Source: Fidelibacterota bacterium (GTDB taxonomy: Bacteria; Fidelibacterota; Marinisomatia; SCGC-AAA003-L08; D37C17). From it: DNA of 64,000 bases. Made by a program: the position numbers and the translations under genes. Positions 30,501-41,312 of the stretch are shown here, in pieces (within the stretch, counting starts at the first letter, position 1; each line of letters starts with the position of its first letter). The notes beneath the pieces were generated by a model. The model was not told the origin of the DNA and made no database searches. It saw only the letters and a list, made by a program, of their open reading frames with translations. The stretch covers positions 25,052-89,051 of the forward strand of contig PBEF01000015.1 in NCBI GenBank assembly GCA_002717625.1, given 5' to 3'.

Positions 30501-31510
30501 TTCAAACTAAAATGTTGATCGTTATCACTAATTAAAGTTTGATTAGGTTGATCTGTATATCTTACTTTATACCAAAATGAAATTGTCCAATTTTCATTAT
30601 CAAGTTGGAATGGTGGATCAAAATAAATATTTGCGTGTTCACCTAGTCCATTATCAGGATAAAAGTATAATGAATGATGGTTTCCATCAGAATAAAGACA
30701 GCTACCATCATTAAATTGTGCATTAGGATCATAATTTACAGCATCTTCATCAGTACAACCTGTGCATGATATATTATCACCACCACACTCACCACATTCA
30801 TCTACAATAGCATCACCACCACATACTCCTGCGCAATCAACATCTACAACACAGTTACCATCGCAATCAAAATTTTCTTCTGGATACTCACATGATTCAT
30901 TATCTATAGTTGCCCCTGGATCATAGTTGCATGCTAAATTATCAGTGCAACCTTCACTTGATTGAATACATCTAATTGAACCTCCTAGTTCCTGATTACA
31001 AGAATATTCAATCAAAGTTAAAGCCCCACCCCAATCTAAATTTGCAACATAACAATCTGAGGTCCAAATATACGCAGTACCTCCTCCAGCGCAAGAACCG
31101 GGTATACCAAACTCTGATTCATCTCCATATCTAAATCCCCCAGGAAGAGCAGAAAAACCTGTTTCATTTGTACCGCCTGAAAAAGTTTCATCCATCATTT
31201 GCCATCCTGCATTCTGCCAACCATCAGATTGATCGATGAAATATTGATAATCATATCTTGATGGGATTCGCCATCCCTCTGGACAAACATTTTTATCCTC
31301 TTCAAGAAAAATATCAGGCTCATATAAGTATCCAAAATCAGTACAAATATGATACTCTAAATTTTCTCCATCGTTATATTTTGATACTTTAAGATTCTCA
31401 GCCATCCATAGCTGGTCACCAATAAGAACAGTTTCATACACATTACCATCAATATCTGTAACTGTGGAAAATAAATAAGAAATTAGAAATAGTATAATAA
31501 TTTTACGCAT
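27548..31510 (-). CDS. Large modular surface protein: FISUMP-like + Cys-rich repeats + LamG-like + plant-type LRRs + C-terminal dockerin-like module
   Basis: [26 protein letters not shown]; LamG-like domain; many [20 protein letters not shown] repeats; C-terminal [22 protein letters not shown]...[24 protein letters not shown]. Confidence 0.85.
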   Translation of the reverse strand: MRKIIILFLISYLFSTVTDIDGNVYETVLIGDQLWMAENLKVSKYNDGENLEYHICTDFGYLYEPDIFLEEDKNVCPEGWRIPSRYDYQYFIDQSDGWQNAGWQMMDETFSGGTNETGFSALPGGFRYGDESEFGIPGSCAGGGTAYIWTSDCYVANLDWGGALTLIEYSCNQELGGSIRCIQSSEGCTDNLACNYDPGATIDNESCEYPEENFDCDGNCVVDVDCAGVCGGDAIVDECGECGGDNISCTGCTDEDAVNYDPNAQFNDGSCLYSDGNHHSLYFYPDNGLGEHANIYFDPPFQLDNENWTISFWYKVRYTDQPNQTLISDNDQHFSLKFNYSGSNRISYLLGDDGLTDIINDEGITNHEDRVWYHMTAIKNSENYKFYIDGELDFEHTGGVSNNIIDNLWLGLASGNQDLFGGIDNLYIWDKSLTLEEVNYYRENNPNSENGDLFSLMLFDEGIGNETYDSSGENHYGVLTPAGEVWSTDIVDGCTDGSACNYNPDIFSNDGSCIIPDEGFCDCDGNIADCAGVCGGDSIIDECGVCDGNCFITHTISDIVNGDLNDSYATVGGLVVDYNNFLPFGGPETITIQDLEGYELDLIIWDWVVSLSDIADIINSENFYSYYVYATGIVSTYNGMWQLEVSTPNGIIISNDIYGCTNENACNYNPEATIAYNELCEYPEENFDCNGDCVVDVDCAGVCDGDAVEDECGNCEGEDPIYVNLWNQCYNINTTTDLYLNDNNLSGPIPPEIGELINLTYLSLSFNDLSENIPSEIWDLTNLEYLYLTENQLSGPIPETIGNLTNLKILYLNENQLSGPIPETIGNLTNLERLYLNDNQLSGPIHETISNLTNLERLFLHENQLSGPIPETIGNLTNLESLLLHNNQLSSQLPESICSLANLEYLIIYSTSMSGPIRECIGDLTNLTDLVLATSNFSGPIPASIGNLINLNYLALSTNLLSGPIPSTIGQLTELEELYLYSNQLTGEIPSTIGNLTNLNYLGLNNNELSGEIPESICNLTNLNWASSWIDSDFSYINYNNLCPVYPECIENYVGSQYILDCEGYPFCDEETEVELWGECYNIEQTVSINLNQSDLEGEIPAEIGELINLTTLSLSYNNLSGPIPSEIGNLTNLTTLSLGSNQLTGEIPTEIGNLTNLTTLNLSSNQLSLIPDEIGLLTNLEFLYLQNNEIQEEIPSEIGNLTNLNYLYLNDNQLSGQIPEEICNQGDDSPALYNNNLCAPYPECLEDVGSQNPLDCSIPQDGDVNLDGAIDIIDIITLINHILGSDTLIGEALIQADINSNGMIDIVDIVALVNIILDN
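28830..29180 (-). repeat. Near-identical 72-bp tandem units (24-aa LRR)
   Basis: GGATTGGTCCTGATAATTGATT recurs at a 72-nt interval near 28901, 28973, 29045 and 29117. Confidence 0.85.
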
Positions 31511-31702
31511 GATGGAATTTAATAATATTTAATTTTTAAAGAAAGATAGAAAATAGTTCATCAAAAATATCCATCAAATGGGAACTTCTGAGTAATTATG
31601 AGTATAAATGAACAACAAGATAGGATTACATCATACTATTAAATATAATGTAATTCCTTGTTGTATAGCTTTTATTTATGTTTGTAATTTATCAGTGCTG
31701 TA

Positions 31703-31775
31703 GCGCCATTAGCTCAGCTGGTAGAGCAGTGGACTCTTAATCCATTGGTCCGGGGTTCGAGCCCCTGATGGCGCA
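31703..31775 (+). tRNA. tRNA-Lys (CTT)
   Basis: GCGCCATTAGCTCAG...GGACTCTTAATCC...GGTTCGAGCCCCTGATGGCGCA; anticodon loop CTCTTAA. Confidence 0.93.
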
Positions 31776-31786
31776 CGTAAGATTTA

Positions 31787-31862
31787 GTGACCCAGTAGCT
31801 CAGTTGGTAGAGCAGCACCCTTTTAAGGTGATGGTCGCAGGTTCAAATCCTGCCTGGGTCAC
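31787..31862 (+). tRNA. tRNA-Lys (TTT)
   Basis: GTGACCCAGTAGCTCAG...CACCCTTTTAAGGTG...GGTTCAAATCCTGCCTGGGTCAC; anticodon loop CTTTTAA. Confidence 0.93.
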
Positions 31863-31906
31863 ATCCTTTTTAATTTCATGAAAATAAAATATGCTGGAGA
31901 AAATAA

Positions 31907-32758
31907 ATGGATAGTAAAGAATTTGGTTTGGTTGCTGCTCAGCAGCTGTTTAAAATAGAGGATATCCACTATGGCTTTTGGAAGGATGGAGAAGAGGCAA
32001 ATCTAGGTAATTGGAAAGAGGCTCAAGAAGCTCATACGCAGTTTTTATTTGATCATATTTTTAAGCATCTTGAAAATAAAGAAGAATCTTATATGCTTGA
32101 TATTGGATGTGGTGTTGGTTTTACAACTCAAAAACTCCTTAAATCAGGATACAAGGTTGATGGGCTTGTTCCTTATCAATGGATGGCAGAATATGCATCT
32201 AATTTAGTATCAGATTATAAGCAAGATAATACAGGTAGAATTTATGAGTGTACCTTTGAGGATTTTAAAACCAGCGAAAAAGCAGTAAAGTATCAATTAG
32301 CTTTTTTCAGTGAAAGCTTTCAATATGTTAATTTAGATAAATCATTTAAAAAATTAGATCAGATTTTAAATGATAATGGTAAGGTTGTTATTTTTGATTT
32401 CTTTAAAAAGGATGATGTTGAGGGTAAATCTCCTCTTGGAGGAGGACACCATTTAAGTAGATTTTATGATACTGTTAAGCAGTATAACTATGAGATTTTA
32501 ACTGATCTTGATGTAACTACAAACTTAAGTCCTAATCTAAAGCTTGTTAATGAGGTTTTAGTAGACCGCTTAATTCCTTTTTCAGATACACTTAATAAAT
32601 TTTTATCATCTAGATATCCAAAGGTTTATAAGCTATTAAAATTGATATTTAGAAAGAAACTATCTAAGTTAGCATTTAAATATTCTGAAGATAGAAACGA
32701 AGAGAATTTTATAAAATATAAATCGTATCGATTAATTGTTTTATCTAAGAAAAATTAA
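31907..32758 (+). CDS. SAM-dependent methyltransferase
   Basis: MLDIGCGVGFTTQKLL motif I; methyltransferase fold context. Confidence 0.85.
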   Translation: MDSKEFGLVAAQQLFKIEDIHYGFWKDGEEANLGNWKEAQEAHTQFLFDHIFKHLENKEESYMLDIGCGVGFTTQKLLKSGYKVDGLVPYQWMAEYASNLVSDYKQDNTGRIYECTFEDFKTSEKAVKYQLAFFSESFQYVNLDKSFKKLDQILNDNGKVVIFDFFKKDDVEGKSPLGGGHHLSRFYDTVKQYNYEILTDLDVTTNLSPNLKLVNEVLVDRLIPFSDTLNKFLSSRYPKVYKLLKLIFRKKLSKLAFKYSEDRNEENFIKYKSYRLIVLSKKN

Positions 32759-33395
32759 CAATATAGTTTGTTATTACTGTATTTAATCCATCAATAATAA
32801 ACTGTATTGCAACAACCATAAGTATCATTCCCATAATTCTTTCAATGACTCTTAAACCAGCTGTTCCAAGTTTACGTGTTAATTTTTTACCAAGTTTTAA
32901 TATCATGAATGTGATAAATAAAGTAACAACAATATTTAGATAAAATATAACCTTTTGATCAAATGAATTGGCCTGTGCTGCTAGAATCATTACAGATGTA
33001 ATAGCCCCAGGTCCAGCAATTAATGGAATTCCAATAGGGGTGAGGGCAATATCATCATTTTCAGAGGCTTCTTCAGATTCCTTTGGAGTTGATTTAGTTC
33101 TAGAGACCTTTGCCTCTAACATATTAATCCCAATTCTTAAAAATAAAATTCCTCCTGCAATTTTAAATGCATAGACAGTAATTCCATAAAACGTAAAAAT
33201 GATGTTACCCATCATCGCAAATAAAAGTAAAATCAAGCAGGCAACAACAATACTCTTTTTAATTACTTTATTATATTCTTCAGGATTTAAAGATTCTGTT
33301 AAAGATAGAACAATTGGAGCTGTTCCAATTGGATTTAACAGCGTAAATAACGAAGAGAATGATAAGAGTACAAACGATAAATCAAAGTTTTCCAT
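32745..33395 (-). CDS. MarC family integral membrane protein
   Basis: LLNPIGTAPIVLSLT, GIPLIAGPGAITSVMILA. Confidence 0.9.
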   Translation of the reverse strand: MENFDLSFVLLSFSSLFTLLNPIGTAPIVLSLTESLNPEEYNKVIKKSIVVACLILLLFAMMGNIIFTFYGITVYAFKIAGGILFLRIGINMLEAKVSRTKSTPKESEEASENDDIALTPIGIPLIAGPGAITSVMILAAQANSFDQKVIFYLNIVVTLFITFMILKLGKKLTRKLGTAGLRVIERIMGMILMVVAIQFIIDGLNTVITNYIVNFS

Positions 33396-33396
33396 A

Positions 33397-35010
33397 TTAC
33401 ATTTTTTTAGGAGCCGAAATTCCTAATATTTTTAACCCATTTTTAATTACAATACTTATAGATTGAATAAAAACTAAACGTGATTTAGAAAGTTCCTCAT
33501 TATCGCTAATTACTCTATTTTTTGCATAATATTTATGAAACATTGATGCTAATTCAAGAAGATATGTTGCAAGTATTTGCGGCTCCATATCTTTAGAAAT
33601 TTTTACAACAAGTTCTTTAAACTCAATGAGTTTATATATTAGCTTAATCTCATCCTCTTGATTTAATAATGATAGGTTATAATTTTCAATAGCCAAATCA
33701 TTTTTACTTAGGATGGTCATGATTCTTGCATAGGCATATTGGATGTAAAATATTGGATTCTTTTCTGATTTTTCTTTTGCAATTTCTAAATCAAAGTTTA
33801 GATGTGAGTTTACACCCCTCATGATAAAAAAGTATCTAACAACATCAGAACCAACCTCGTCAATTAGCTCATCTAAGGTAATAAAAGTAGCTTTTCTTGT
33901 AGACATCTTAACTTGTTTACCTTGATTTAAGATTGATATAAATTGATGAATTACAACTTTGATTTTTGAAGCATCATGTCCTAATTGTTTAACAACTTCT
34001 ATAACATCTGGGTATGCATCCATATGATCCGCCCCAAAAATATCAACGCATAAATCATATCCTCGTTCTATTTTTTTTACATGATAGGCCATATCTGGCA
34101 ATCGATATGTTGGTTCTCCAGTGCTTTTAATTAGAACTCTATCATTTTCTCGACCTACCTTAGTTCCATGAAACCATGTTGCATTATCTTTATCATAGAC
34201 TAGCCCTTTTTCACGTAATTGATCGATGACTGTGTAGATATCTTTGTTTTCATATAGAGTATTTTCGTTAAAAAAGGAATCAAAAGAAATATGAATTCTA
34301 TCTAGAGTATTTGTAATGTTTTTGAAAATACTCTTCTCAGCAGTTTCCTTAAAAATAGTATCATTATCAATTAGAGTATTTCCAAACTCTTTAGATAAAT
34401 CATTAGCGATATCATAGATATATTCACCTTCATATCCTCCTTCAGGAAATTCATAATTTTCTTTTTGAATTTCCAAATATCTTGCTCGTACAGATTCTCC
34501 AAGGACTCTCATTTGTCTTCCTGCATTATTGTAGTAATATTCTCTATCAACATTAGCTCCATTCCATTGGAAAATATTACTTAGCGTATCTCCTAATATT
34601 GCTCCTCTTCCATGGCCAACTGTTAATGGCCCTGTAGGGTTTGCACTTACAAACTCAACTAATACTTTTTGATCTTTAAGAGTATTATTTTTACCATACT
34701 CATCATTTAAATTGATAATTTCTTTTAATTCATTTGTAATACTATCAGGATTAAGATTAAAGTTTAAAAATCCAGGACCAGCAATATTGATATCTTTAAA
34801 TAAATCAGATCCATCTAATTTATTTTTTATATCACCTGCTATCTCTAATGGATTTTTATTTAATCTTTTCGATAATAACAGAGCAACATTGCTAGATAAA
34901 TCTCCAAATTCTTTATTCTTAGGTGTTGAGATACTGATTTGTAAATCTGTATCATAGTAATCTAGCTCTACTAATGATTCTTTTAATTGATTGATAATTA
35001 AATCTTTCAC
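33397..35010 (-). CDS. argS: Arginine-tRNA ligase
   Basis: VEFVSANPTGPLTVGHGRGAILGD; KQVKMSTRKATFITLDELIDEVGSDVVRYFFIMR. Confidence 0.95.
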   Translation of the reverse strand: MKDLIINQLKESLVELDYYDTDLQISISTPKNKEFGDLSSNVALLLSKRLNKNPLEIAGDIKNKLDGSDLFKDINIAGPGFLNFNLNPDSITNELKEIINLNDEYGKNNTLKDQKVLVEFVSANPTGPLTVGHGRGAILGDTLSNIFQWNGANVDREYYYNNAGRQMRVLGESVRARYLEIQKENYEFPEGGYEGEYIYDIANDLSKEFGNTLIDNDTIFKETAEKSIFKNITNTLDRIHISFDSFFNENTLYENKDIYTVIDQLREKGLVYDKDNATWFHGTKVGRENDRVLIKSTGEPTYRLPDMAYHVKKIERGYDLCVDIFGADHMDAYPDVIEVVKQLGHDASKIKVVIHQFISILNQGKQVKMSTRKATFITLDELIDEVGSDVVRYFFIMRGVNSHLNFDLEIAKEKSEKNPIFYIQYAYARIMTILSKNDLAIENYNLSLLNQEDEIKLIYKLIEFKELVVKISKDMEPQILATYLLELASMFHKYYAKNRVISDNEELSKSRLVFIQSISIVIKNGLKILGISAPKKM

Positions 35011-35354
35011 TCTTTTACCTTTGTGATTTTAGCATCGGACCAAAGTCTTTCAATGCTATAATATTCACGTTCAGTTTCACTGAATATATTCACAACTATT
35101 GATACATAATCCATTAATATCCATGTTAAGTTTTCATAGCCTTCAATATGTAATGGTTTCATTTCGTATTTTTCAAATAAAGAGTCTTGAATATGATTTT
35201 TTATTGCACGCGTTTGAGGTTCAGATTGTGAAGTGCAATTAACAAAGAAATCAGTTATAGATGTAAGATCTTTAACATTGATAATTTGAATATTAATTGC
35301 TTTCTTATCTAACATAAGTTGTGATATTTTTTTAGCTATAGTTTTATCGTTCAT
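35007..35354 (-). CDS. rsfS: Ribosomal silencing factor RsfS
   Basis: DFFVNCTSQSEPQTRAI, WILMDYVSIVVNIFSETEREYYSIERLWSDA. Confidence 0.93.
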   Translation of the reverse strand: MNDKTIAKKISQLMLDKKAINIQIINVKDLTSITDFFVNCTSQSEPQTRAIKNHIQDSLFEKYEMKPLHIEGYENLTWILMDYVSIVVNIFSETEREYYSIERLWSDAKITKVKE

Positions 35355-35361
35355 TATATTT

Positions 35362-35811
35362 TTAAAAGAGTTCGTAAAAGTTCTTTATTTTTTCAAATGA
35401 GTTTAATTCTTTATAATCATTTCCAATTATAACAGATAAATCCCAAACACTGTCCTTGTTAAATTTAACATTACTATCTTTTACATCTAAAAGATTAGAT
35501 AATCTTTTAGCTTTTTTTTGCATATCTTTTTTATGATATAAAATAGTTGTTTCTTGATAATCAAATTTATCTGCATTTTTTATTTCTATAACATCATACT
35601 CTTCAGCTCTTAAAAATTTTGTAAATAGATTAGCTACTCCAGACTCACCACATCCATTTAAGACCTCTATTTCTGCTCTAACATAACCACTTTTACTGAG
35701 TTGGTTTTGAATGCTGGTTTGGTTAGGTTCAGTGTTATAAGTAGTCTTTATATAGTATACACCTATAATAATTAATACAATTGATAATAGATATGTGATA
35801 GTATTTTTCAT
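35362..35811 (-). CDS. LytR C-terminal-domain-like membrane-anchored protein
   Basis: N-terminal TM; AEIEVLNGCGESGVANLFTKFLRAEEYDVIEIKNAD typical of LytR_C. Confidence 0.75.
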   Translation of the reverse strand: MKNTITYLLSIVLIIIGVYYIKTTYNTEPNQTSIQNQLSKSGYVRAEIEVLNGCGESGVANLFTKFLRAEEYDVIEIKNADKFDYQETTILYHKKDMQKKAKRLSNLLDVKDSNVKFNKDSVWDLSVIIGNDYKELNSFEKIKNFYELF

Positions 35812-35814
35812 TAT

Positions 35815-36537
35815 CTATGCTATAGTCTCTAGTTCTTTTAGTTGCTCAAGAGTATTTACTCCAGAGATTTCACTATGGTTATCTGTTTTATATATTGAGG
35901 TTTGACTTTTATCTATAAAATTAAAAATATCAGGTAGATAATATTCTTTCTGCATGTTATCATTTTTAATTAAAGGTATTTTATCTATTAAAGTTTGTGA
36001 ATCAAATATATATATGCCTGAATTAATTTCTTGTACGGCTCTTTGTTGTTCGCTAGCATCCTTATGTTCTACTATTTCTATTAATTGGTTAGTCTCAGTT
36101 TTTATTACCCTACCATATCCTGTTGGGTCATCTAAACTTGTTGATATTAATGATCCTAGAGCTTGATATTTATTATGATGATCGAAAAATTGTTTAAGAG
36201 TATTTTCTTGAATCATAGGTACATCACCAGATAAGATTAGCACATCTCCATTACAATTTTCTAAAGCTGGGAGACAATTTTTTATTGCATCTGCAGTTCC
36301 CATTAATTGTTTTTGTTCTACAAATTCAATATTATCATGTTTAAACTCATCGATGACTAATTCTTTTTTATAGCCCACTACAACAATAATTTTATCTGGA
36401 GATAATTTTTTAGAAGTATCAATTACATGTGATAAGAGAGGTTTATTTTTTAATAAATGCAAAACTTTTGGTAACTCTGAGTTCATTCGAGTTCCTTTGC
36501 CTGCTGCCAATATAATAACGATGTTAGATTTAGTCAT
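35815..36537 (-). CDS. Nucleotidyltransferase, GlmU N-terminal-like (UDP-GlcNAc pyrophosphorylase)
   Basis: VIILAAGKGTRMNSELPKVLHLLKNKPLL; QKQLMGTADAIKNC; LILSGDVPMI; no C-terminal acetyltransferase domain. Confidence 0.85.
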   Translation of the reverse strand: MTKSNIVIILAAGKGTRMNSELPKVLHLLKNKPLLSHVIDTSKKLSPDKIIVVVGYKKELVIDEFKHDNIEFVEQKQLMGTADAIKNCLPALENCNGDVLILSGDVPMIQENTLKQFFDHHNKYQALGSLISTSLDDPTGYGRVIKTETNQLIEIVEHKDASEQQRAVQEINSGIYIFDSQTLIDKIPLIKNDNMQKEYYLPDIFNFIDKSQTSIYKTDNHSEISGVNTLEQLKELETIA

Positions 36538-37619
36538 TATAGTTCTATTATTCCTCCTCCTATTAATGTATCCTCTAAATAAAATACAATAGATTGCCCT
36601 GGTGTTATTGCTAATTGCGGAGTAGAAAAGTTAACTGTAAAATCATCTTGTTGTTTATGAATTACAGCTTCTGCTCTAGATCCATTATATCTGATTTGAC
36701 AAAGTATATTATAAGGAAATTCAGGCTCATTGATTAGCCAATTTAATCCTTTAACTTTACATGTATCTTTAAATAGGGAGTTTTTTTCCCCTACTGTAAT
36801 TGTATTCGTATCAGAATCAATTTCTTTAACATATAAAGGCTTTTCATTTGAAACTCCAATGCCTCGTCTTTGACCAATTGTATAATTGATATATCCATCA
36901 TTCTCACCAATTTGTTCGCCATCTTCATTAAGTGTTTGCCCTTGCTTTATTGAAGCTGTTTTATCAGGAGCATATTCTTTAATAAATCTTTTATAATTAT
37001 TATCAGCTATAAAACATATTTCCATACTTTCAGGTTCATCAGCAGTTTCTAATTTATGCTCTCTTGCAATATCTCTAACTTGTTCTTTTGTTAAATCCCC
37101 TAATGGTAGAATTGTTTTAGCTAAGGTTTCTTTTGGAATTCCCCATAGCACATAAGATTGATCTTTTTTTGTATCATCTCCTTGTTTAATATAATAAGTA
37201 CCATCTTTTTCTTCTATTTTAGCATAATGTCCCGTTGCAATATATTCAGCTCCTAAAATTTCAGCCTGTTCAATAAAAGTATCCCATTTTATAAAAGAAT
37301 TACATCTAACACATGGATTTGGGGTTCTGCCTTGCACATATTCATCCACAAAATTATCCACAACATTTTTTTTAAAACTTTCTGTAAAATCAATTGTGTA
37401 ATGTGGTACCCCCATTCTTTCACACACCATTTTTGCTTTATTAATAGAACTTACAGCACAGCAATTATTTTCTTGAAGATTCTCAGCACCTCCAACATCA
37501 CTATATTCCCATAATTTCATTGTAACACCTATTGCTTCATATCCCATTTCAATAATTCTTAATAGCGTAACAGAACTATCTACTCCTCCAGACATAGCAA
37601 CTAAAACTTTTTTCTTCAT
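36537..37619 (-). CDS. mnmA: tRNA-specific 2-thiouridylase MnmA
   Basis: VLVAMSGGVDSSVTL PP-loop; GRTPNPCVRCNSFIKW; YTIGQRRGIGV. Confidence 0.95.
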   Translation of the reverse strand: MKKKVLVAMSGGVDSSVTLLRIIEMGYEAIGVTMKLWEYSDVGGAENLQENNCCAVSSINKAKMVCERMGVPHYTIDFTESFKKNVVDNFVDEYVQGRTPNPCVRCNSFIKWDTFIEQAEILGAEYIATGHYAKIEEKDGTYYIKQGDDTKKDQSYVLWGIPKETLAKTILPLGDLTKEQVRDIAREHKLETADEPESMEICFIADNNYKRFIKEYAPDKTASIKQGQTLNEDGEQIGENDGYINYTIGQRRGIGVSNEKPLYVKEIDSDTNTITVGEKNSLFKDTCKVKGLNWLINEPEFPYNILCQIRYNGSRAEAVIHKQQDDFTVNFSTPQLAITPGQSIVFYLEDTLIGGGIIEL

Positions 37620-38746
37620 TTTTTTTGTATCCTTACAATAATTGCAGATAGAGATTTGATTAATTTATCTATATCTTGCTTTGTAATCATTTTTCCAATT
37701 GAAATCCTCACAGAACATGCGGCTTCTTCTTTAGGCATACCTATTTCTAATAGTGCTAGTGGTGCATTTGCAGAGCCAGATGAACATGCTGAACCATAAG
37801 ATATGGCAATACCCATTATATCTAAATTCATAAGTAGAGAATGTCCTTGTACATTAAAAAATGTAATATTAAAAATACCAGCCAGCCTATTTGAACCATT
37901 AACTCTATAATTTATATCAGCTTTATTTAATGTATCTATAAAATAGTTTTCAAGTTCTAATATATTTTTTTTATTCTCATCATAGGTATTATGCGCAATT
38001 TCAAGAGCTAAGGCCATCCCTGCAATAGAACTAATATTTTCTGTTCCAGCTCTAAGTCCACTTTCTTGTCCTCCACCAGAAATTAAAGGATTTACTTTTT
38101 TCCCACTTTTACAATAAAGAAGGCCAATTCCTTTTGGTCCATAAAATTTATGAGCTCCTATACTTAAAAAATCAATATGCGAATCATTTAAGTTAATATT
38201 TTTTTTGCCTACATATTGTACAGCATCAGTATGAAACAGAATATTATGTTCATTACAAAATTGAGCAATATCCTTAATAGGATTAATTGTTCCAAGCTCA
38301 TTATTAACATACATTATAGAAACCATTTTAGTATTTTCTTTAAATGCTTTTTTAATATCTAAAGCATTAAGCATCCCATCTTGATTAGGCTTTATAAATG
38401 TAACCTCTATTCCTTTTTCTTGAAGCTCATCTGTTAAACCAAGTACAGAGGGGTGTTCATATGAGCTCGTTATAAAATGGTCTCCTTTTTCAAGAACTCC
38501 TTTTAATACAATATTATTTGATTCTGAACCACCTGATGTAAAAAATAGTTCTGATGATTTGCAATTTAATATTTTGGCAATTTTTTCTCTTGATCTCTCT
38601 ACAATATTATGAGATTTTTGTCCAAATGAATGTATACTTGAAGGATTCCCAAAATTTTCAAGATTTATAGTATTCATTAAATTAGCAACATCCTTATCTA
38701 AAGGAGTAGTTGCTGCAATATCAAAGTATAATGGCGAATTAGACAT
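37616..38746 (-). CDS. Cysteine desulfurase (NifS/IscS family)
   Basis: FDIAATTPLD, FTSGGSESNN, FHTDAVQYVGK, SIGAHKFYGPKGIG, SYGSACSSGS. Confidence 0.93.
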   Translation of the reverse strand: MSNSPLYFDIAATTPLDKDVANLMNTINLENFGNPSSIHSFGQKSHNIVERSREKIAKILNCKSSELFFTSGGSESNNIVLKGVLEKGDHFITSSYEHPSVLGLTDELQEKGIEVTFIKPNQDGMLNALDIKKAFKENTKMVSIMYVNNELGTINPIKDIAQFCNEHNILFHTDAVQYVGKKNINLNDSHIDFLSIGAHKFYGPKGIGLLYCKSGKKVNPLISGGGQESGLRAGTENISSIAGMALALEIAHNTYDENKKNILELENYFIDTLNKADINYRVNGSNRLAGIFNITFFNVQGHSLLMNLDIMGIAISYGSACSSGSANAPLALLEIGMPKEEAACSVRISIGKMITKQDIDKLIKSLSAIIVRIQKK

Positions 38747-38821
38747 TTATATTTCCTGTTAAATTCATATGAAAATTTAATATGGTTTTTAGCATTTTAT
38801 AATAAATTGTTTATCAATATT

Positions 38822-40309
38822 TTATGGTAGATTTAAGTCCTTGCCATAATTTATTTCATGATTTGTTGTTATAATAGGAAAATTAGGAACTGTATATGAG
38901 TAAGGAAGTCCCTTTTTATATGCATAAAGATCAATATTTGTTAATTTTATTTTATCAAATAAGTTGAAATTAATTGATATTGTTGATGAATATTTTTGAT
39001 TCATTGATTGTACATATGTATTTAAATGATTTTTAATAATATTAATATAATCTTCATTAAATTTTTCTATAGATATGTCTTTCCCTTGTAGATAAGTTAA
39101 AATATGTAAATTAGATAATGCGGCATCTCTGAACATCTCTAAATCTTTTATTAGATCTGGATGTTTATCGTAATTTTTAGCATATGCCATAATATTTAAT
39201 TGTTCATCTCTTATTAAATCAGCAAATGCATATTTGAGTTGATCAGGATACTCATCTTTATTAATTATTTCTTTTCTAAATACTAAGGGGTGTTTTTGGA
39301 TTAATGTATTTACTTCATTTATAGTATATGAATCTCCCGTAAAATCAAGTAAAGGTTTATTTGGATCTAGATTATATTGTTCATTATTCAAATCTAGATT
39401 AGCTACATCAATACTCTTAATTTGATTGGTCTTAGTTTTAAATTCTTTAAATGTATGTTCTGCTAGAGCAATAAAAGGTTTTTTATGAAAATTAATATGT
39501 AATCCAGACATTAATTCTTGTATATACTGATCATATAATCTGATAGATTGCATTTCATATATTTTTTCTCTAACTAATTGAATTTGATTTCTATAGTCTG
39601 ATTGTGTTACTATAGGATTATCTTCCCAGCCTATGATATGTATAAATAATACTTTTTTATCTTTTGTGTAAACCGGACCAATGATGTCATTTTTTTTATT
39701 TATTGTTGAAAAAATAGCAGAGTGTATAGATGGATCATACTCTTCATTATAGCTTATAGTCCTTTCAGGTATTTTTTCTATTTTAATATAATTATGGCAT
39801 ATATCTTTAAAATCAATAGATTGCTTTATAAGATTTTCAACCATCATAGATACGCTATCATTATTCATACTTAAAAATTGAATATCATATTTTTTATTTA
39901 CATTATAAAGGTGATTTTTGATTTCTGTTGAATCAATAATAATATTATCATAGATTTCTTCTGCTAGTAAGAGTTCTCTCATTTTTTGTTCTTTTAGACC
40001 TTCTAAAAATGGGGTAGAGTAATCTTTTAATAAATTTTGTTCAATATCTATTGCTAGTATTTTCTCAGCAATTAAAGAATTTAAAATAATCTTTTTATGA
40101 ATAATATTATCCCCCTTACAATAAGGCGGTCGGATTGTATATTCAGCTCTTTTTATAAAATCATTTTTTGTAATAATTCGATTTCCTATTTGCACTAAAG
40201 TGGAATCTTGAGTGCTAGAAAATGAAAAAGATAATAAGAATAATAGAGAGCTTAATATCATAATTAAATTACTAGAAAGAAAACTTGAAAGTGTATAAAT
40301 GAATATCAC
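38822..40309 (-). CDS. SurA/PpiC-like periplasmic foldase (putative)
   Basis: Signal peptide then VQIGNRIITKNDFIKRAEYTI and SurA_N-like LNSLIAEKILAIDIE; PPIase-like segment IGPVYTKDKKVLFIHIIGWED. Confidence 0.55.
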   Translation of the reverse strand: MIFIYTLSSFLSSNLIMILSSLLFLLSFSFSSTQDSTLVQIGNRIITKNDFIKRAEYTIRPPYCKGDNIIHKKIILNSLIAEKILAIDIEQNLLKDYSTPFLEGLKEQKMRELLLAEEIYDNIIIDSTEIKNHLYNVNKKYDIQFLSMNNDSVSMMVENLIKQSIDFKDICHNYIKIEKIPERTISYNEEYDPSIHSAIFSTINKKNDIIGPVYTKDKKVLFIHIIGWEDNPIVTQSDYRNQIQLVREKIYEMQSIRLYDQYIQELMSGLHINFHKKPFIALAEHTFKEFKTKTNQIKSIDVANLDLNNEQYNLDPNKPLLDFTGDSYTINEVNTLIQKHPLVFRKEIINKDEYPDQLKYAFADLIRDEQLNIMAYAKNYDKHPDLIKDLEMFRDAALSNLHILTYLQGKDISIEKFNEDYINIIKNHLNTYVQSMNQKYSSTISINFNLFDKIKLTNIDLYAYKKGLPYSYTVPNFPIITTNHEINYGKDLNLP

Positions 40310-41312
40310 CTAGAATCCCTAATGTTTTATGGGTGTAGTCAATATCAAAAAAATTAAAATCAGATAAATAGAATCGTAAGCCTGCTCCATAGGTTAGACC
40401 GTATTCAGAATCTTTTAAAAATAAACCCTTATAACCAGCTCTAACAAAGAAAGAAGCCTTCCCAGGTATGATACGCTCAATTTGAGTTCCTACATTTACA
40501 GATTCATTATTATTATTTGGATGTAGAGCGTCTACTGCAAATAATACTCTGAATTTTTTAGTATAAATTGGTTGTACAGAAAAACCTAATCTAAAAATAA
40601 GTGGTAATTCCCATTCTGCCATTTTATATAAACCTTCTACATCATCAAAATTCCCAAATACTGGACTTGGATCAATAGGAACCATAATATCTATTCCATC
40701 GTATCTTAATCGTGTTCCATAGTTAGATATACTCATCCCAATTTTCATCCCTTGGCTTCTTTTATTAGTTGGGGAGAAAAATTTTGTAGTTACTAAAACT
40801 CCAAAATCAAGAGCCATGGCACTTGCATTCATATGCCAAATATTAGATGAGATATATTTAAAGGATGCTCCGAATGCGAACCAATCAACCATTCTTTTTC
40901 CATAGGATACGCTGGTTGCAAATTCATTAGCTGAATAATATTCCCCAGTACCTTCTGGATTATCAACGGTAGTAACAGCCTCATCTCCATATCCCATATA
41001 GTTCATTGTAAACGCGAGTGTACCATAATCTTTAAAGTTAAGGGCAACTCCAGAATAAACACTTGAGATATCTAAAATCCAAGGCTGATACATAAAAAAT
41101 ACTTGTCTATTATTAATATAGGCTAATCCAGCAGGGTTCCAATAAGATGACGAAACATCATTTGCTAAACTAACATATGCACCACCCATTGCAGTAGGAG
41201 CACTCCCAACATCAATTTCTAAAAAATTAGCTGCAGTAGTACCATTCCCATTTATTTCTGTTGATAATGATAAGGAAATAAAAATAATAATATTGATTAA
41301 ATACTTTTTCAT
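40272..41312 (-). CDS. PorV/PorQ-family outer membrane protein
   Basis: ANFLEIDVGSAPTAMGGAYVSLANDVSSSYWNPAGLAYI. Confidence 0.88.
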   Translation of the reverse strand: MKKYLINIIIFISLSLSTEINGNGTTAANFLEIDVGSAPTAMGGAYVSLANDVSSSYWNPAGLAYINNRQVFFMYQPWILDISSVYSGVALNFKDYGTLAFTMNYMGYGDEAVTTVDNPEGTGEYYSANEFATSVSYGKRMVDWFAFGASFKYISSNIWHMNASAMALDFGVLVTTKFFSPTNKRSQGMKIGMSISNYGTRLRYDGIDIMVPIDPSPVFGNFDDVEGLYKMAEWELPLIFRLGFSVQPIYTKKFRVLFAVDALHPNNNNESVNVGTQIERIIPGKASFFVRAGYKGLFLKDSEYGLTYGAGLRFYLSDFNFFDIDYTHKTLGILGDIHLYTFKFSF

